Virus record (IMG/VR): IMGVR_UViG_3300042695_000382
Span: 1 to 64,000 of that record
From: a virus
Reading direction: 5' to 3' (one strand)
Length of the DNA: 64,000 nucleotides
The notes below the pieces were generated by a model, which made no database searches, was not told the origin of the DNA, and saw only the letters and a list, made by a program, of their open reading frames with translations. Position numbers and translations under genes: made by a program. Numbering within the stretch: position 1 is the first letter of the stretch; each line of letters starts with the position of its first letter. Shown piece by piece: positions 20,725-30,203 of the stretch.

Positions 20725-23700
20725 ATGGCAATAATATACAGTTACCAAGAAAATGAAGACTTACTAAATTCCGACATGCTTGTGGGAACGGCTACCACAT
20801 TACATAATGGTAAAGTCCGTAAGATAACTAAGAACTTTACTCTTGGACAACTAAAAACTTTTATTAATACAGGAGATTTAATATTAAGTAACGGAGGAAC
20901 AAGTGGCCCTGCTACATTAATAGATAATGTATTAAACATACCAGTTTACCAAGGACAAATAACACTTACAACAACTGGATCTTCAGGAGCAGCTACATTA
21001 ATAGGTAATACATTAAATATACCACAATACGGTGGAACACCTCCAACACCAACTTTAAACCAGGTTTTAACCGCAGGTAACACGTCTATTATAGATGCAA
21101 ATATAGGTACATTAGGCATTTGGGACGTTGTTGAAGGTGCTTATGCTAAGATTAGTTCTACTGATAACTTATTTGTTATAAAAGACCCTTTAACAAATAC
21201 GTTGCTTTCTATGGAGCAGGGTACTTTATATCTAAATAAAACAAATTCAATTAACGCTAAAATATCAACTGGAAATTTAACGTCAAGTAGAACGTTTTAT
21301 TTTCCAGATGCTACGGGAACGATTGCATTGTTAACCTCATTAAGCTCTGCAGCAACCGGATTAACATATACAAATACAACTGGCGTATTCAGTTTAACAT
21401 CTGGATATTCCATACCAACAACATCATCTCAATCAAATTGGGATACCGCATATACAAATAGAATAACAAGTTTAACAACAACTGGAACGGGTGCTGCTAC
21501 ATTAATAGCAAATGTGCTAAATATACCAACCCCACCAACAGCTACGTTTACTTCTTTAACAACAACTGGTTCTTCCGGATCATCCACTTTAACAGCGGGA
21601 GTTTTGAATGTGCCTACTTATACTTTAGCAGGCTTAGGTGGTGTACCAACAAGCAGAACGCTTACTATAAACGGAACTGCTTACGATTTAACTACGGATA
21701 GATCTTGGAGCGTAGGAACTGTAACATCGGTTGGCTTATCAATGCCTTCCGCATTTACTGTTTCAAGTAGTCCAGTTACTGGATCAGGAACAATAGCAGT
21801 TACAGGTGCAGGAACGGTGTCGCAATATGTTAGGGGGGATGGAACATTAGCTAATTTTCCAAATTCAACAGGTGGGGGTGCATCGGTTAATTATTACCTT
21901 AACGGTAGTATTTCTCAAGGTACATTTGGAGGAGATACTTATTATCAAATGAGTAAAACTCCAATACTTGGAGCAGGTACTAATTTTATAAGAACAAATG
22001 GTGCAGGTAATGGGTATATTGCATCATTCCTAACTGACGCAGGAGACCCTTCATTTTTAAATATACCGGGAGGTAATTGGAATTTAGAGCTTTATTTTCA
22101 ATCAAGTGCATCAGGAGGTAGCCCACAATTTTATGGCGAAATCTATAAAGTTAGTGCTACAAATGTTTTTACACTTGTTGCAAGTGGTTCAGCAAATCCT
22201 GAAGGTATTACAAATGGCACAACTGTTGACCAATACTTTACTTCAATTCCTATGCCCCAAACTTCATTACTTATTACGGATAGATTAGCAATTCGTATTT
22301 ATGTAATTACAGGAGGAAGAACTATAACCTTACACACAGAGAATGGAAATCTTTGTGAGGTTCTTACAACATTTACAACAGGTTTAACCGCATTAAATGG
22401 ATTAACTTCTCAAGTACAATATTTTGCAGTTGGAACATCAGGTACAGATTTTAATATATCATCTGCTACTGATACACATACGTTTAATTTACCAACGGCT
22501 TCGGCAACTAATAGAGGGGCATTAAGTTCTGCTGATTGGAGTGTGTTTAATGGAAAATTTAATTTACCAAGTTTAACAAGTGGCTCAGTATTATTCTCAA
22601 ATGGGACAACAATAGCTCAAGATAATGCTAATTTCTTTTGGGATGATACTAATAATAGATTAGGTATTGGAACATCAAGTCCAACTACATTATTAGATGT
22701 TAGAGGTGGATTTAATGTAAGCGACGGGACAAGCACTGTTAGAATAGTTAATTCTGGGGGAGTTGGATTGATTGGCACGTTAACAACACATCCGCTTGCT
22801 ATTAGAACGGACAATACAGAAAGAATGCGTATTACCTCAACAGGAAACGTAGGTATTGGAACAACTACAGTTGGAGAAAGATTAGTAGTAAGTGGAAACG
22901 CAGCTATTAGTGGTAGAATGCATATTGGCGGAACAACAGCCTTTGGAAGTCCAATTGTTTTAGGAGTTACAGGACAATCTTATTTAAACGGTAACGTTGG
23001 AATTGGAACAACTTCGCCAGGAGCAAGACTTGACGTAAGAGCACAAGGAGCATTATCTACCGATATAGCCTTACGAGTTAGGAATAGCGCGGATAGTGCT
23101 GATTTGTTAGTTACTAATGGATTGGGGAATGTAGGTATTGGAACAACTAGTCCAACAGTAAGATTAGATGTAAGTGGGTCTGTTAATGTTAGAAGCGCAG
23201 CTCCGACTATTACATTTGATAGAAACAGTAGCTATACTTGGAGATTAGTAAATGGGGATGGAGGTACATACCCAACATCAACTTTTAACGTTGCAAATAA
23301 CGCAGGAACAAGCGTAGCAACTTTCTTAGATAACGGTAACGTAGGTATTGGAACAACTGCTCCAAGTGATAAGTTGGAGATAAAAGATGGAGCTATTAAA
23401 ATTATAGGTTCAACATCAACATTCGATGCATATCTTAAACTTGGTAATTCTAATAATATTAACATATTAGGTACTCATCTATGGCACGATAGTGGAGGAA
23501 CAGAGATTACAAAATTAGATAGTGTATGGGATAGTGCATCAAGTGGTGGAATACAATTAAGAGTTAGAACTGCTGGAACACCTATTGTTGGGTTAGCTAT
23601 AAATTCTAGTGGTAACGTGGGAATTGGAACAACTGCCCCAGTAGCATCGGCAAAATTACAAGTTGAATCAACAACTCAAGGATTTTTACCTCCGAGAATG

Positions 23701-23817
23701 ACAAATGCACAACGTTTAGCGATAGCATCGCCGGCAGTAGGTTTGATGGTTTATTGCACGGACGTTGTTGAGGGATTATATATAAACAAATCCACAGGTT
23801 GGACATACATAGGTTAA
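20725..23817 (+). CDS. Tail fibre / receptor-binding protein (1030 aa)
   Basis: The N-terminus MAIIYSYQENEDLLNSDMLVG is shared with the second fibre at 24179 (probable virion attachment). Four copies of a SGAATLIGNTLNIPxY motif follow, then GLTxTTG/N-rich beta segments, six copies of NVGIGTT(S/T/A)P before LDV-type strands, and the C-terminal QGFLPPRMTNAQRLAI... with GLMVYCTDVVEGLYIN. The last module is frequent at the end of Bacteroidota phage fibres. It probably forms a trimeric beta-helical fibre that meets the host surface. Confidence 0.85.
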   Translation: MAIIYSYQENEDLLNSDMLVGTATTLHNGKVRKITKNFTLGQLKTFINTGDLILSNGGTSGPATLIDNVLNIPVYQGQITLTTTGSSGAATLIGNTLNIPQYGGTPPTPTLNQVLTAGNTSIIDANIGTLGIWDVVEGAYAKISSTDNLFVIKDPLTNTLLSMEQGTLYLNKTNSINAKISTGNLTSSRTFYFPDATGTIALLTSLSSAATGLTYTNTTGVFSLTSGYSIPTTSSQSNWDTAYTNRITSLTTTGTGAATLIANVLNIPTPPTATFTSLTTTGSSGSSTLTAGVLNVPTYTLAGLGGVPTSRTLTINGTAYDLTTDRSWSVGTVTSVGLSMPSAFTVSSSPVTGSGTIAVTGAGTVSQYVRGDGTLANFPNSTGGGASVNYYLNGSISQGTFGGDTYYQMSKTPILGAGTNFIRTNGAGNGYIASFLTDAGDPSFLNIPGGNWNLELYFQSSASGGSPQFYGEIYKVSATNVFTLVASGSANPEGITNGTTVDQYFTSIPMPQTSLLITDRLAIRIYVITGGRTITLHTENGNLCEVLTTFTTGLTALNGLTSQVQYFAVGTSGTDFNISSATDTHTFNLPTASATNRGALSSADWSVFNGKFNLPSLTSGSVLFSNGTTIAQDNANFFWDDTNNRLGIGTSSPTTLLDVRGGFNVSDGTSTVRIVNSGGVGLIGTLTTHPLAIRTDNTERMRITSTGNVGIGTTTVGERLVVSGNAAISGRMHIGGTTAFGSPIVLGVTGQSYLNGNVGIGTTSPGARLDVRAQGALSTDIALRVRNSADSADLLVTNGLGNVGIGTTSPTVRLDVSGSVNVRSAAPTITFDRNSSYTWRLVNGDGGTYPTSTFNVANNAGTSVATFLDNGNVGIGTTAPSDKLEIKDGAIKIIGSTSTFDAYLKLGNSNNINILGTHLWHDSGGTEITKLDSVWDSASSGGIQLRVRTAGTPIVGLAINSSGNVGIGTTAPVASAKLQVESTTQGFLPPRMTNAQRLAIASPAVGLMVYCTDVVEGLYINKSTGWTYIG
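22650..23640 (+). repeat. Six in-frame VGIGTT repeats in the tail fibre
   Basis: GIGTSSP, GIGTTTV, GIGTTSP, GIGTTSP, GIGTTAP and GIGTTAP occur at irregular spacing of about 50-90 residues, most preceded by a GN codon pair. They are internal protein repeats and possible recombination points for fibre variation. Confidence 0.7.
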
Positions 23818-23837
23818 TAATTAATAAATAAATAAAA

Positions 23838-24146
23838 ATGGGATTATTAGTAAGTGCTACGGCAGACAAAAAGATTTTAATTAAGGGAACAGAAATTGAG
23901 TTGCCAAGTGTTTATGCAAGACTTGAATATTCAGCAAGAGCAAATGGTGTAACCTTAGAAATTGCATCGGCTACATACGATTCATTAGCAACATACGAAG
24001 CAGGTGGGAGCACATTATCTACAGACGTTCCGCAATCAAATATAGTTGTTGAATTAGTAGAAGGAAAAATGCAGGATTTATCAAGTGCAGAGTTTTATGC
24101 TAAAGCAAATTACGAAGAACTTGGATATGCAGTAGAGGTATTGTAA
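23838..24146 (+). CDS. Small putative fibre-associated protein (102 aa)
   Basis: Unrecognised. MGLLVSATADKKILIKGTEI, then LPSVYARLEYSARANGVTLE; beta-rich, no signal peptide. Lies between two fibre genes that start with the same module, so a fibre chaperone or tip protein is possible. Confidence 0.6.
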   Translation: MGLLVSATADKKILIKGTEIELPSVYARLEYSARANGVTLEIASATYDSLATYEAGGSTLSTDVPQSNIVVELVEGKMQDLSSAEFYAKANYEELGYAVEVL

Positions 24147-24178
24147 TAAAAAATAAAAACAATAAATAAAAATAAATT

Positions 24179-25447
24179 ATGGCAATAGTATACAGTTATC
24201 CAATCGCTCAAATTGAAGCAAGCGATTTACTTATTGGTACAAAAACGGTTGAAGTTGGAGAACCAACAAAATCATTTTTAGTATCTGATTTTATAAACTT
24301 GCTTGCTACTTCAGGAGCAGCAGGACCGCAAGGCCCAGAAGGACCAGCAGGTGCAGAAGGACCAGCAGGCGAAACAGGCCCACAAGGAATACAAGGTGCA
24401 GCAGGACCAGTAGGACCAACGGGATTAAATTGGCAAGGATCATGGGTATCTGGAAATTCTTATGTAGCAGATGATGCTGTAGGATATAGCGGAGCTTCTT
24501 ACTTTTGTATATTAGCTACATCTGGAACTACTAATCCATCTGTAGATACTACACACTGGGCATTATTAGCTTCCCAAGGAGCATTAGGACCACAAGGACC
24601 AACAGGAGCAACCGGGGTTGCGGGACCAACAGGACCTCAAGGACCTCAAGGGGTAGCAGGTGCAACAGGAGCTACTGGACCACAAGGGCCTGCGGGATCA
24701 TTAATACCTTGGTTAGAATACAATGCAACTGATTTAACTGTTTGGAATAATGGTAAAGGTAATTTATCTACAAATACAACATTTGGAGAATTTGCTCTTA
24801 AATCAACAACTTCAGGTTATCATAATACTGCTTTTGGTTTTAATGCCTTAAAAGATAATACAGTAGGTGGACAAAATACCGCAATGGGATTAAATGCGCT
24901 AAGTTCAAATATTGGGGGTCAATTAAATACAGCGATAGGAACAAATGCACTTGCGTTGAACGAAGAGGGGGATCATTGTGTAGCCATTGGACAAAGCGCC
25001 TTAAATTCAAACATTTCCGCTAATTATAATGTTGGAATTGGTTCTTCCGCTTTAACTGGCACACAAACAGGAGGTTATAATGTTGCTGTAGGAGCGAATG
25101 CTTTAGTATCAGTAGAAACTGGTATTTATAATATTGCTATAGGTGCTAGTAGTGGTTATTATGCTACAAACTCTTCAAGTGGGAATGTATATATTGGTTA
25201 TAACGCAGGGCCAGGGGTTCCTACAACGGAAAACAATAAATTATATATATCAAATTTTTATGGAACACCATTAATTGGGGGAGATTTTTCTACTGGATTA
25301 GTTGATATAACTAGTGTATTAAAACTTACTCCTTTAAATAGTTTTCCGTTTATAGGTTCTGAAGAAGAGGGCATGATAGCTGTTGTAGGTACAATTACAA
25401 AACACATATATTGTTATTTAAACGGAGCTTGGGTACAATTAGACTAA
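24179..25447 (+). CDS. Collagen-like tail fibre (422 aa)
   Basis: Residues 1-45 repeat the attachment-like start of the first fibre ([20 protein letters not shown]). Two collagen-type Gly-X-Y stretches (about residues 48-82 and 135-178) flank an insert [19 protein letters not shown]...DTTHWALLA that resembles small carbohydrate-binding modules. The C-terminal half has periodic NTAxGxxAL units ([30 protein letters not shown]) as in trimeric head-domain repeats. A second host-binding fibre is likely. Confidence 0.85.
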   Translation: MAIVYSYPIAQIEASDLLIGTKTVEVGEPTKSFLVSDFINLLATSGAAGPQGPEGPAGAEGPAGETGPQGIQGAAGPVGPTGLNWQGSWVSGNSYVADDAVGYSGASYFCILATSGTTNPSVDTTHWALLASQGALGPQGPTGATGVAGPTGPQGPQGVAGATGATGPQGPAGSLIPWLEYNATDLTVWNNGKGNLSTNTTFGEFALKSTTSGYHNTAFGFNALKDNTVGGQNTAMGLNALSSNIGGQLNTAIGTNALALNEEGDHCVAIGQSALNSNISANYNVGIGSSALTGTQTGGYNVAVGANALVSVETGIYNIAIGASSGYYATNSSSGNVYIGYNAGPGVPTTENNKLYISNFYGTPLIGGDFSTGLVDITSVLKLTPLNSFPFIGSEEEGMIAVVGTITKHIYCYLNGAWVQLD

Positions 25448-25489
25448 TGAGTAGGAAACAGTTAGATATATTAATAAATTAATAAGATA

Positions 25490-25672
25490 ATGGATCAATG
25501 TAGCCTTCGTGTTTACGCTTTAAACATATTAACCCTAATGATTAGCTTTACAAATTTAGAAGCAATATTAAAGGTTGTACTATTGTTAATATCTATAATA
25601 TATACCTCAATGAAAATATTTGATTGGGTATTAAATAAGAAGAAAGGCAAGACAACAGAACAAGAAGAATAA
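25490..25672 (+). CDS. Small membrane protein, holin candidate (60 aa)
   Basis: NILTLMISFTNLEAILKVVL and LLLISIIYTSMKIFDWVL give one long or two short hydrophobic helices; the tail is charged (KKKGKTTEQEE). The start of the lysis cassette and the topology suggest a holin or antiholin; no family is recognised. Confidence 0.55.
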   Translation: MDQCSLRVYALNILTLMISFTNLEAILKVVLLLISIIYTSMKIFDWVLNKKKGKTTEQEE

Positions 25673-25726
25673 TGGTGGCAGTTAGTATGATTAAAAAATA
25701 CTGGATTGTAAATTTAAAAAATAAAT

Positions 25727-26110
25727 ATGAGTACTAACTTAGAAGAATTTATACCAAAATTTTTAAAAGGGGGATGGATAGTGGCTTTAATAGGAGCAGC
25801 GGGTATGGTGGCAAGATTGGTTGTATCAGAAGAGGAAACGCCGGTTAATATTGTTATAAAAAATATATCTGCTGCAATGATAGCTTCTAGTATAGCTTGG
25901 TTTATAATGGAACAGTTTGAAATGAATTCTATGCTAAAAGCTGTTTTATATGGACTAGTTGGATTAAACTCTCCAGAGCTATTAAAGGGAATAACAAAAA
26001 TATCTGGATCTTTTTCAGATGATCCATCTAATTTTATATCAAATGCAAGGCAAGGGAAGATTACACACAAAAATCCTCCTACAAAGCGTAAAACAACAAC
26101 GAGGAAATAA
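25727..26110 (+). CDS. Holin-like membrane protein (127 aa)
   Basis: FLKGGWIVALIGAAGMVARLVV, AAMIASSIAWFIMEQF and MLKAVLYGLVGLNSPELLKG are three hydrophobic segments in the arrangement of LydA/phage-holin-3 type proteins; the tail is basic (PPTKRKTTTRK). It would form inner-membrane pores to release the endolysin. The stop overlaps the next ATG by one base. Confidence 0.65.
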   Translation: MSTNLEEFIPKFLKGGWIVALIGAAGMVARLVVSEEETPVNIVIKNISAAMIASSIAWFIMEQFEMNSMLKAVLYGLVGLNSPELLKGITKISGSFSDDPSNFISNARQGKITHKNPPTKRKTTTRK

Positions 26111-26817
26111 TGAATAAGAATATACCAATGATTGCATTAACCGTAATCATGATTAGTGTAGCTATTTATGGTAAATGGGTAAATGACAAGATACATGAAA
26201 CTTCAGACAGACTTGTTAAGAATAATTTAGAACCTCAACCTTGGTTGTCTAAATCTTTTGATTATTATGGAACACCAATTCAATCAAACTTTACAGGAAC
26301 ATTTAAAGTTGAGAAAGTAAAAGAAAACTTAAAAGATATTAAAAAGTGGAGAGTTACTCGTGATTCAGTTTGGAGCGCGTACTTGAAATGTGAAATGAGC
26401 CCCGAAGAACAAAAAATCGTAGATAGAGTAAATGATCAAATAAAGGACGCAGACGAGTTAATTGATGAACTTATAGATAATGTAGACGATAACAAAAATA
26501 TTGCAATTACGGGCTCTATAATCAGTTCTGGGGAGGTTGATGATCTTATTAATCCAATCATGGACGACACGAACGCTCTTATAGATCTACAAAGTTCGGA
26601 AGGAGCTACATTAGTTAAAGAAATACAAGATCTCTTAAAGACATTCTCTAACTTTATGATAGGTGTATTGGCATTAGCGTTTATTCTTTTAGCTAACGTT
26701 GTAATGAAATTTTTAAAAGATAAAAAGGAAGCTCAAGTTCCTGTTAAAAAAAGAAAACCTCCGGTAAAGAAAACAACACCGGCAAAAAAACCGATTAAAA
26801 AACCAATTAAAAAATAA
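26110..26817 (+). CDS. Membrane protein with periplasmic helical domain (235 aa)
   Basis: One N-terminal TM (IPMIALTVIMISVAIYGKW), about 150 residues of charged helices (SPEEQKIVDRVNDQIKDADE, LIDELIDNVDDN), a second TM (FMIGVLALAFILLANVVMKFL), then a Lys/Pro-rich cytoplasmic tail (PVKKRKPPVKKTTPAKKP). The topology resembles four-helix-bundle sensor proteins. In a lysis cassette it could time lysis, for instance as antiholin; this is inference. Confidence 0.6.
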   Translation: MNKNIPMIALTVIMISVAIYGKWVNDKIHETSDRLVKNNLEPQPWLSKSFDYYGTPIQSNFTGTFKVEKVKENLKDIKKWRVTRDSVWSAYLKCEMSPEEQKIVDRVNDQIKDADELIDELIDNVDDNKNIAITGSIISSGEVDDLINPIMDDTNALIDLQSSEGATLVKEIQDLLKTFSNFMIGVLALAFILLANVVMKFLKDKKEAQVPVKKRKPPVKKTTPAKKPIKKPIKK

Positions 26818-26820
26818 GAT

Positions 26821-27045
26821 ATGGGATTTTGGAAAGAACTAGTAAGTGATGAGACAAATAGAATTTCATCTAAAAGAGTAGCAGGGCTTTTATGCGTTGT
26901 AGCATTAGTAGCAGCTTTAATTGCCAACACATTCAGCCATGAATCAATCAAGCCATCAGACATGCTGGTTGAATCAGTAGCTCTATTCGCTTTTGGAGCA
27001 CTTGGTCTTACATCAATTGATAAATTTACTAAAAACAAACAATAA
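26821..27045 (+). CDS. Two-TM holin-like protein (74 aa)
   Basis: RVAGLLCVVALVAALIANTF and DMLVESVALFAFGALGLTSI are two transmembrane helices separated by a short polar loop, the class II holin layout frequent in marine phages; the tail is basic (DKFTKNKQ). The stop overlaps the endolysin ATG by one base, which supports a holin role. Confidence 0.7.
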   Translation: MGFWKELVSDETNRISSKRVAGLLCVVALVAALIANTFSHESIKPSDMLVESVALFAFGALGLTSIDKFTKNKQ

Positions 27046-27506
27046 TGCAACTATCAGAAAATCTATCATTAGCGGAAGTAATGAGATCAGAAACCGCTAA
27101 AAGAAAAGGAGTTAGTAATATGCCAACTCCAGAACATATTGAAAACTTTAAAAAATTAGCTGAGAATATATTTCAGCCTATTAGAAAGCATTTTGGAAAG
27201 CCAATTCATATTTCATCTGGTTATAGAAGTGCGGCTTTAAATAAAGCAATTGGAGGAGCTTCATCTTCACAGCATTGTACAGGAGAAGCTATTGATATTG
27301 ACATGGACGGAACGGCTATTGCAAACGCAGAGATATTCAACTATATTAAAAACAACTTAAGCTTTGATCAATTAATATGGGAGTTTGGTACAGATAAAAA
27401 CCCTGACTGGGTACATGTGTCTTACGAATCAACTGGTAAACAACGCAAGCAAATATTAAAAGCTGTTAAGCAAGGAGGAAAAACAAGCTATGTACCATAT
27501 AAGTAA
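27045..27506 (+). CDS. M15-family peptidase endolysin (153 aa)
   Basis: Zinc-site pattern SSQHCTGEAIDID (His77, Asp84) and DWVHVS (His124), preceded by PIHISSGYRSAALNKAIGG. This is the M15 (DD-/L,D-carboxypeptidase or VanY-like) fold used by many phage endolysins to cut peptide cross-bridges. No signal peptide, so it needs a holin. The end overlaps the spanin-like gene by 17 bases. Confidence 0.9.
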   Translation: MQLSENLSLAEVMRSETAKRKGVSNMPTPEHIENFKKLAENIFQPIRKHFGKPIHISSGYRSAALNKAIGGASSSQHCTGEAIDIDMDGTAIANAEIFNYIKNNLSFDQLIWEFGTDKNPDWVHVSYESTGKQRKQILKAVKQGGKTSYVPYK

Positions 27507-27825
27507 ATTTATAAAACAACAATGGTTAGGCTCCATCTTAATATTGTTTTTTGCCTTATTTCTTATTTATGGGATAGAGAAGAAAAACGAGTTGCTCATA
27601 GAAAAACAACGTCTTGAAAAAGAAATTGAAGCGTTAGAGCAAAAAGAGGAATCACACTGGAAAGCACTGGATAGTTTGAAATTTCACAAAGACATTATTA
27701 TAGAGAAACAAAAAACATTAATAAAATTAGAACATGACACAATTAAAGTTATCGATACTATTGCTTTTAGTAAGCTTCAACAGTTTTTCACAGACAGATA
27801 CTATAAAAAAGATAGTATTAAATGA
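27490..27825 (+). CDS. i-spanin-like (Rz-type) protein (111 aa)
   Basis: One N-terminal TM (WLGSILILFFALFLIYGI), then a long periplasmic coiled coil (KNELLIEKQRLEKEIEALEQ, then DSLKFHKDIIIEKQKTLIK). Size, topology and place directly after the endolysin fit an inner-membrane spanin. The next gene starts inside it. Confidence 0.75.
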   Translation: MYHISKFIKQQWLGSILILFFALFLIYGIEKKNELLIEKQRLEKEIEALEQKEESHWKALDSLKFHKDIIIEKQKTLIKLEHDTIKVIDTIAFSKLQQFFTDRYYKKDSIK

Positions 27826-28201
27826 GAAAACCGCTAGAGAAGTAGTTAAAGATATTGTTAAAGGAGATTTGTGTAAAAAGCATTTAGAATTAAAGGAAGA
27901 AGAAATTGACGTGCTTCATCAGCAAATTGTAGAGCTTACAGAGGTTATTAAAATAAAAGAAGAAATCATCTCTAAAAAAGATGAAATTATAGTTGTGCAA
28001 GACAAAGCAATTGGGTGGTGGAAAAAACCGGAAATACACGGATATGTAGGTATACAAACTATAAACGCAACATTAGTTGATCCATATATATACGGAACAT
28101 TATTATTAGAATTTCCTAAGTTTAGTTTAGGTGGACAATACTTTGCGCAGCCAAACAACCCATCAGGATACGGTATTATAGTAGAATATAATTTATTTTA
28201 A
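27734..28201 (+). CDS. Secreted partner overlapping the i-spanin; o-spanin-like (155 aa)
   Basis: Signal peptide MTQLKLSILLLLVSFNSFSQ with likely cleavage after FSQ; no lipobox cysteine. Coiled coil in the middle (LELKEEEIDVLHQQIVELTE), then a C-terminal half of short amphipathic strands (EIHGYVGIQTINATLV, PKFSLGGQYF, GYGIIVEYNLF) ending in phenylalanine, as outer-membrane strands do. It begins 92 bases inside the i-spanin gene in another frame, like Rz/Rz1 pairs. Outer-membrane anchoring by strands instead of lipid is an inference. Confidence 0.65.
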   Translation: MTQLKLSILLLLVSFNSFSQTDTIKKIVLNEKTAREVVKDIVKGDLCKKHLELKEEEIDVLHQQIVELTEVIKIKEEIISKKDEIIVVQDKAIGWWKKPEIHGYVGIQTINATLVDPYIYGTLLLEFPKFSLGGQYFAQPNNPSGYGIIVEYNLF

Positions 28202-28202
28202 A

Positions 28203-28340
28203 ATGGCAAAAGTAATTAACAAAGTAGAAAAGGCATTAGATTCAAAACCAAAAAGACCAGGCATTCACGCTAAAAGTAAAACGTCAAATTCCAAATCCTC
28301 AAAACTATATAAAAAAAGTTATAGAGGTCAAGGCAGGTAA
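28203..28340 (+). CDS. Small basic protein (45 aa)
   Basis: ATG 28203-28205, TAA 28338-28340. KPKRPGIHAKSKTSNSKSSK followed by YKKSYRGQGR; very basic and Ser/Lys-rich, no hydrophobic segment. It follows the spanin stop by one base. Probably nucleic-acid binding; function unknown. Confidence 0.6.
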   Translation: MAKVINKVEKALDSKPKRPGIHAKSKTSNSKSSKLYKKSYRGQGR

Positions 28341-28398
28341 AAACGTTCAAAAATAAGTAATATATACAATATACAATTCAATCTAATCAAATTAAATT

Positions 28399-29943
28399 AT
28401 GGCAGACGCAATAGTTAAGAATCTAAGCTTTGGTAAAGAAGCTAGTGATAAAGTATTTATGGGTATAGAAAAACTTGCAAAAGCAGTTGGATCTACCCTT
28501 GGAGCAAGTGGTAAATGTGTTTTACTTGAAGACCATACCGGTGCTCCTGTAATTACTAAAGACGGTGTTACCGTTGCTGATTCAATTATCTTGTTGGACC
28601 CAGTTGAAAATATGGGGGCTACATTATTAAAAGAAGCAGCAAGAAAAACAGTAAGAGAAGCTGGAGACGGAACAACCACTGCAACAGTATTAGCCCATGC
28701 GATTTTAAGTGAAGCTTATAAGTCAACTGAAACTAATACTAGAAAAGTAAAAGAAGGTATTGAAACAATGTGCGATAAAGTTGTGGATTACCTAGAAAAA
28801 AATAAGATCGTTGTAACAGGCGATATGATTGATCAAGTTGCAACAATTTCAACAAACAATGATCCTGAGTTAGGCAAGTTAGTTGGTGATGCATTTAGAT
28901 CCGTTGGGGAAACTGGTATTGTAATGATGGAAACATCAAATGATCCAGAATGTAGTTTAGATGTTGTAGAAGGTGTGCAGTATGATAAAGGATTAACAAA
29001 TAGTCATTTCATTACAAACCAAAAAACAAAGACAGCTGAATTAGAAAACCCATTAATACTTATAATAGAATCTCCAGTAGATAATATTAGACAAATACAA
29101 CCAGCGTTAGAATATGTAATACGTCATAATAAACCATTACTTATTATTGCTGATTTAGAACAGAATGTACTTGCCCCTTTAGCAATGAATAAAGTAAAGG
29201 GAAATATAAAAGTAAATGTTATCAATGCTCCAACTTATGGAATAAGCAAAAAAGAAGTACTTGATGATTTAGCTTTATTAACGGGTGCAACCGTAATTAA
29301 CGAAGACTTAGGAGATGATATGGATTTATTTACCTCTGATGTTTTTGGAACTTGTAAAAGAAGTATAACTTCGCACGAAGATACGGTATTACACGTAGGT
29401 GAACCTACAGAAGAAATAAATGGTATTATAGAGGATATTAAAAAATCCTTATTAGAAAACAATCCACAACCTAAAGTTATTAAACTTGAAAGACGATTAG
29501 CTAGATTATCAGCTAAGATCGCAATTGTAAAGGTTGGAGCTAATTCTGAAATAGAATTAAAAGAAAAAGCAGATAGAGTAGAAGACGCAATTTGTGCAAC
29601 TAAAGCTGCTATTAAAGAAGGTATTGTTTCAGGAGGTGGTATTGCTTTATTAAATGCTTCACATAACATAGATTCTTTTGGTGAAGGACAAACAATATTA
29701 CTTGATGCTATTAGAGCACCATTTAAATTAATATTAGATAATGCGGGTATTGAGAATGCTCCATTAGAAACTATATCAAAGAAAGGATATGGATTAGATG
29801 TAATAACCGGTAAAACTGTAAATATGGTTGATGCTGGAATTATTGATCCTTTATTAGTTACAAAAAGTGCATTGAAGAATGCAGTATCTGTAGCAACCAC
29901 TATCTTATCGACTAATTGTGTAATTAATAACTTAAGAGTATAA
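28399..29943 (+). CDS. groEL: Phage chaperonin GroEL
   Basis: 514 residues, about 30 shorter than host GroEL, without the GGM-rich tail. Conserved: KDGVTVADSI, AGDGTTTATVLAHAIL with the ATP-hydrolysis aspartate, EGVQYDKGLTNSHFITN, apical LLIIADLEQNVLAPLAMNK, and VSGGGIALLNASHN. It would form a folding chamber for phage proteins, possibly the capsid or giant virion proteins. The GroES gene follows with a one-base overlap, the reverse of the usual host order (ES-EL). Confidence 0.96.
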   Translation: MADAIVKNLSFGKEASDKVFMGIEKLAKAVGSTLGASGKCVLLEDHTGAPVITKDGVTVADSIILLDPVENMGATLLKEAARKTVREAGDGTTTATVLAHAILSEAYKSTETNTRKVKEGIETMCDKVVDYLEKNKIVVTGDMIDQVATISTNNDPELGKLVGDAFRSVGETGIVMMETSNDPECSLDVVEGVQYDKGLTNSHFITNQKTKTAELENPLILIIESPVDNIRQIQPALEYVIRHNKPLLIIADLEQNVLAPLAMNKVKGNIKVNVINAPTYGISKKEVLDDLALLTGATVINEDLGDDMDLFTSDVFGTCKRSITSHEDTVLHVGEPTEEINGIIEDIKKSLLENNPQPKVIKLERRLARLSAKIAIVKVGANSEIELKEKADRVEDAICATKAAIKEGIVSGGGIALLNASHNIDSFGEGQTILLDAIRAPFKLILDNAGIENAPLETISKKGYGLDVITGKTVNMVDAGIIDPLLVTKSALKNAVSVATTILSTNCVINNLRV

Positions 29944-30203
29944 TGAGAGCAATAGGTAAGTGTTTGATAATAGAAAAAATAAAAGAAGGTACAACTAAAA
30001 CAAAAGGCGGATTAATGCTTGCTGAAAACCAAAGAGAAGATATTAGATATATAGAAGCTAATGTTCTTTCAATTGGCGATGAAGTTGTAGGTGTGAAAGA
30101 AGGAGATCGTATATTCTATGATCGTCATGCTGGTCACAAAATTGATATAGATAAAGAAACATATCAAGTTATAAGATTAGGGGATGTAGTAGTTGTATTA
30201 TAA
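29943..30203 (+). CDS. groES: Co-chaperonin GroES
   Basis: 86 residues: IIEKIKEGTTKTKGGLMLAE contains the mobile-loop position, then ANVLSIGDEVVGVKEGDRIFY and IDIDKETYQVIRLGDVVVVL. Slightly shorter than host GroES (about 95). It caps the GroEL encoded immediately upstream. One-base overlaps with both neighbours mark a tight operon. Confidence 0.9.
   Translation: MRAIGKCLIIEKIKEGTTKTKGGLMLAENQREDIRYIEANVLSIGDEVVGVKEGDRIFYDRHAGHKIDIDKETYQVIRLGDVVVVL

Noticed and set aside
24310-24710. Collagen-coding DNA as a microsatellite array
   Set aside because: The repetition is at protein level (Gly-X-Y) with varied codons, not a tandem DNA repeat.
25447-25482. Frame [11 protein letters not shown] after the collagen-like fibre
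   Set aside because: Only 11 codons; overlapping TAATG is suggestive but too short to support.
25672-25737. Frame of 21 residues before the holin-like gene
   Set aside because: Too short, overlaps the next start, no recognisable feature.
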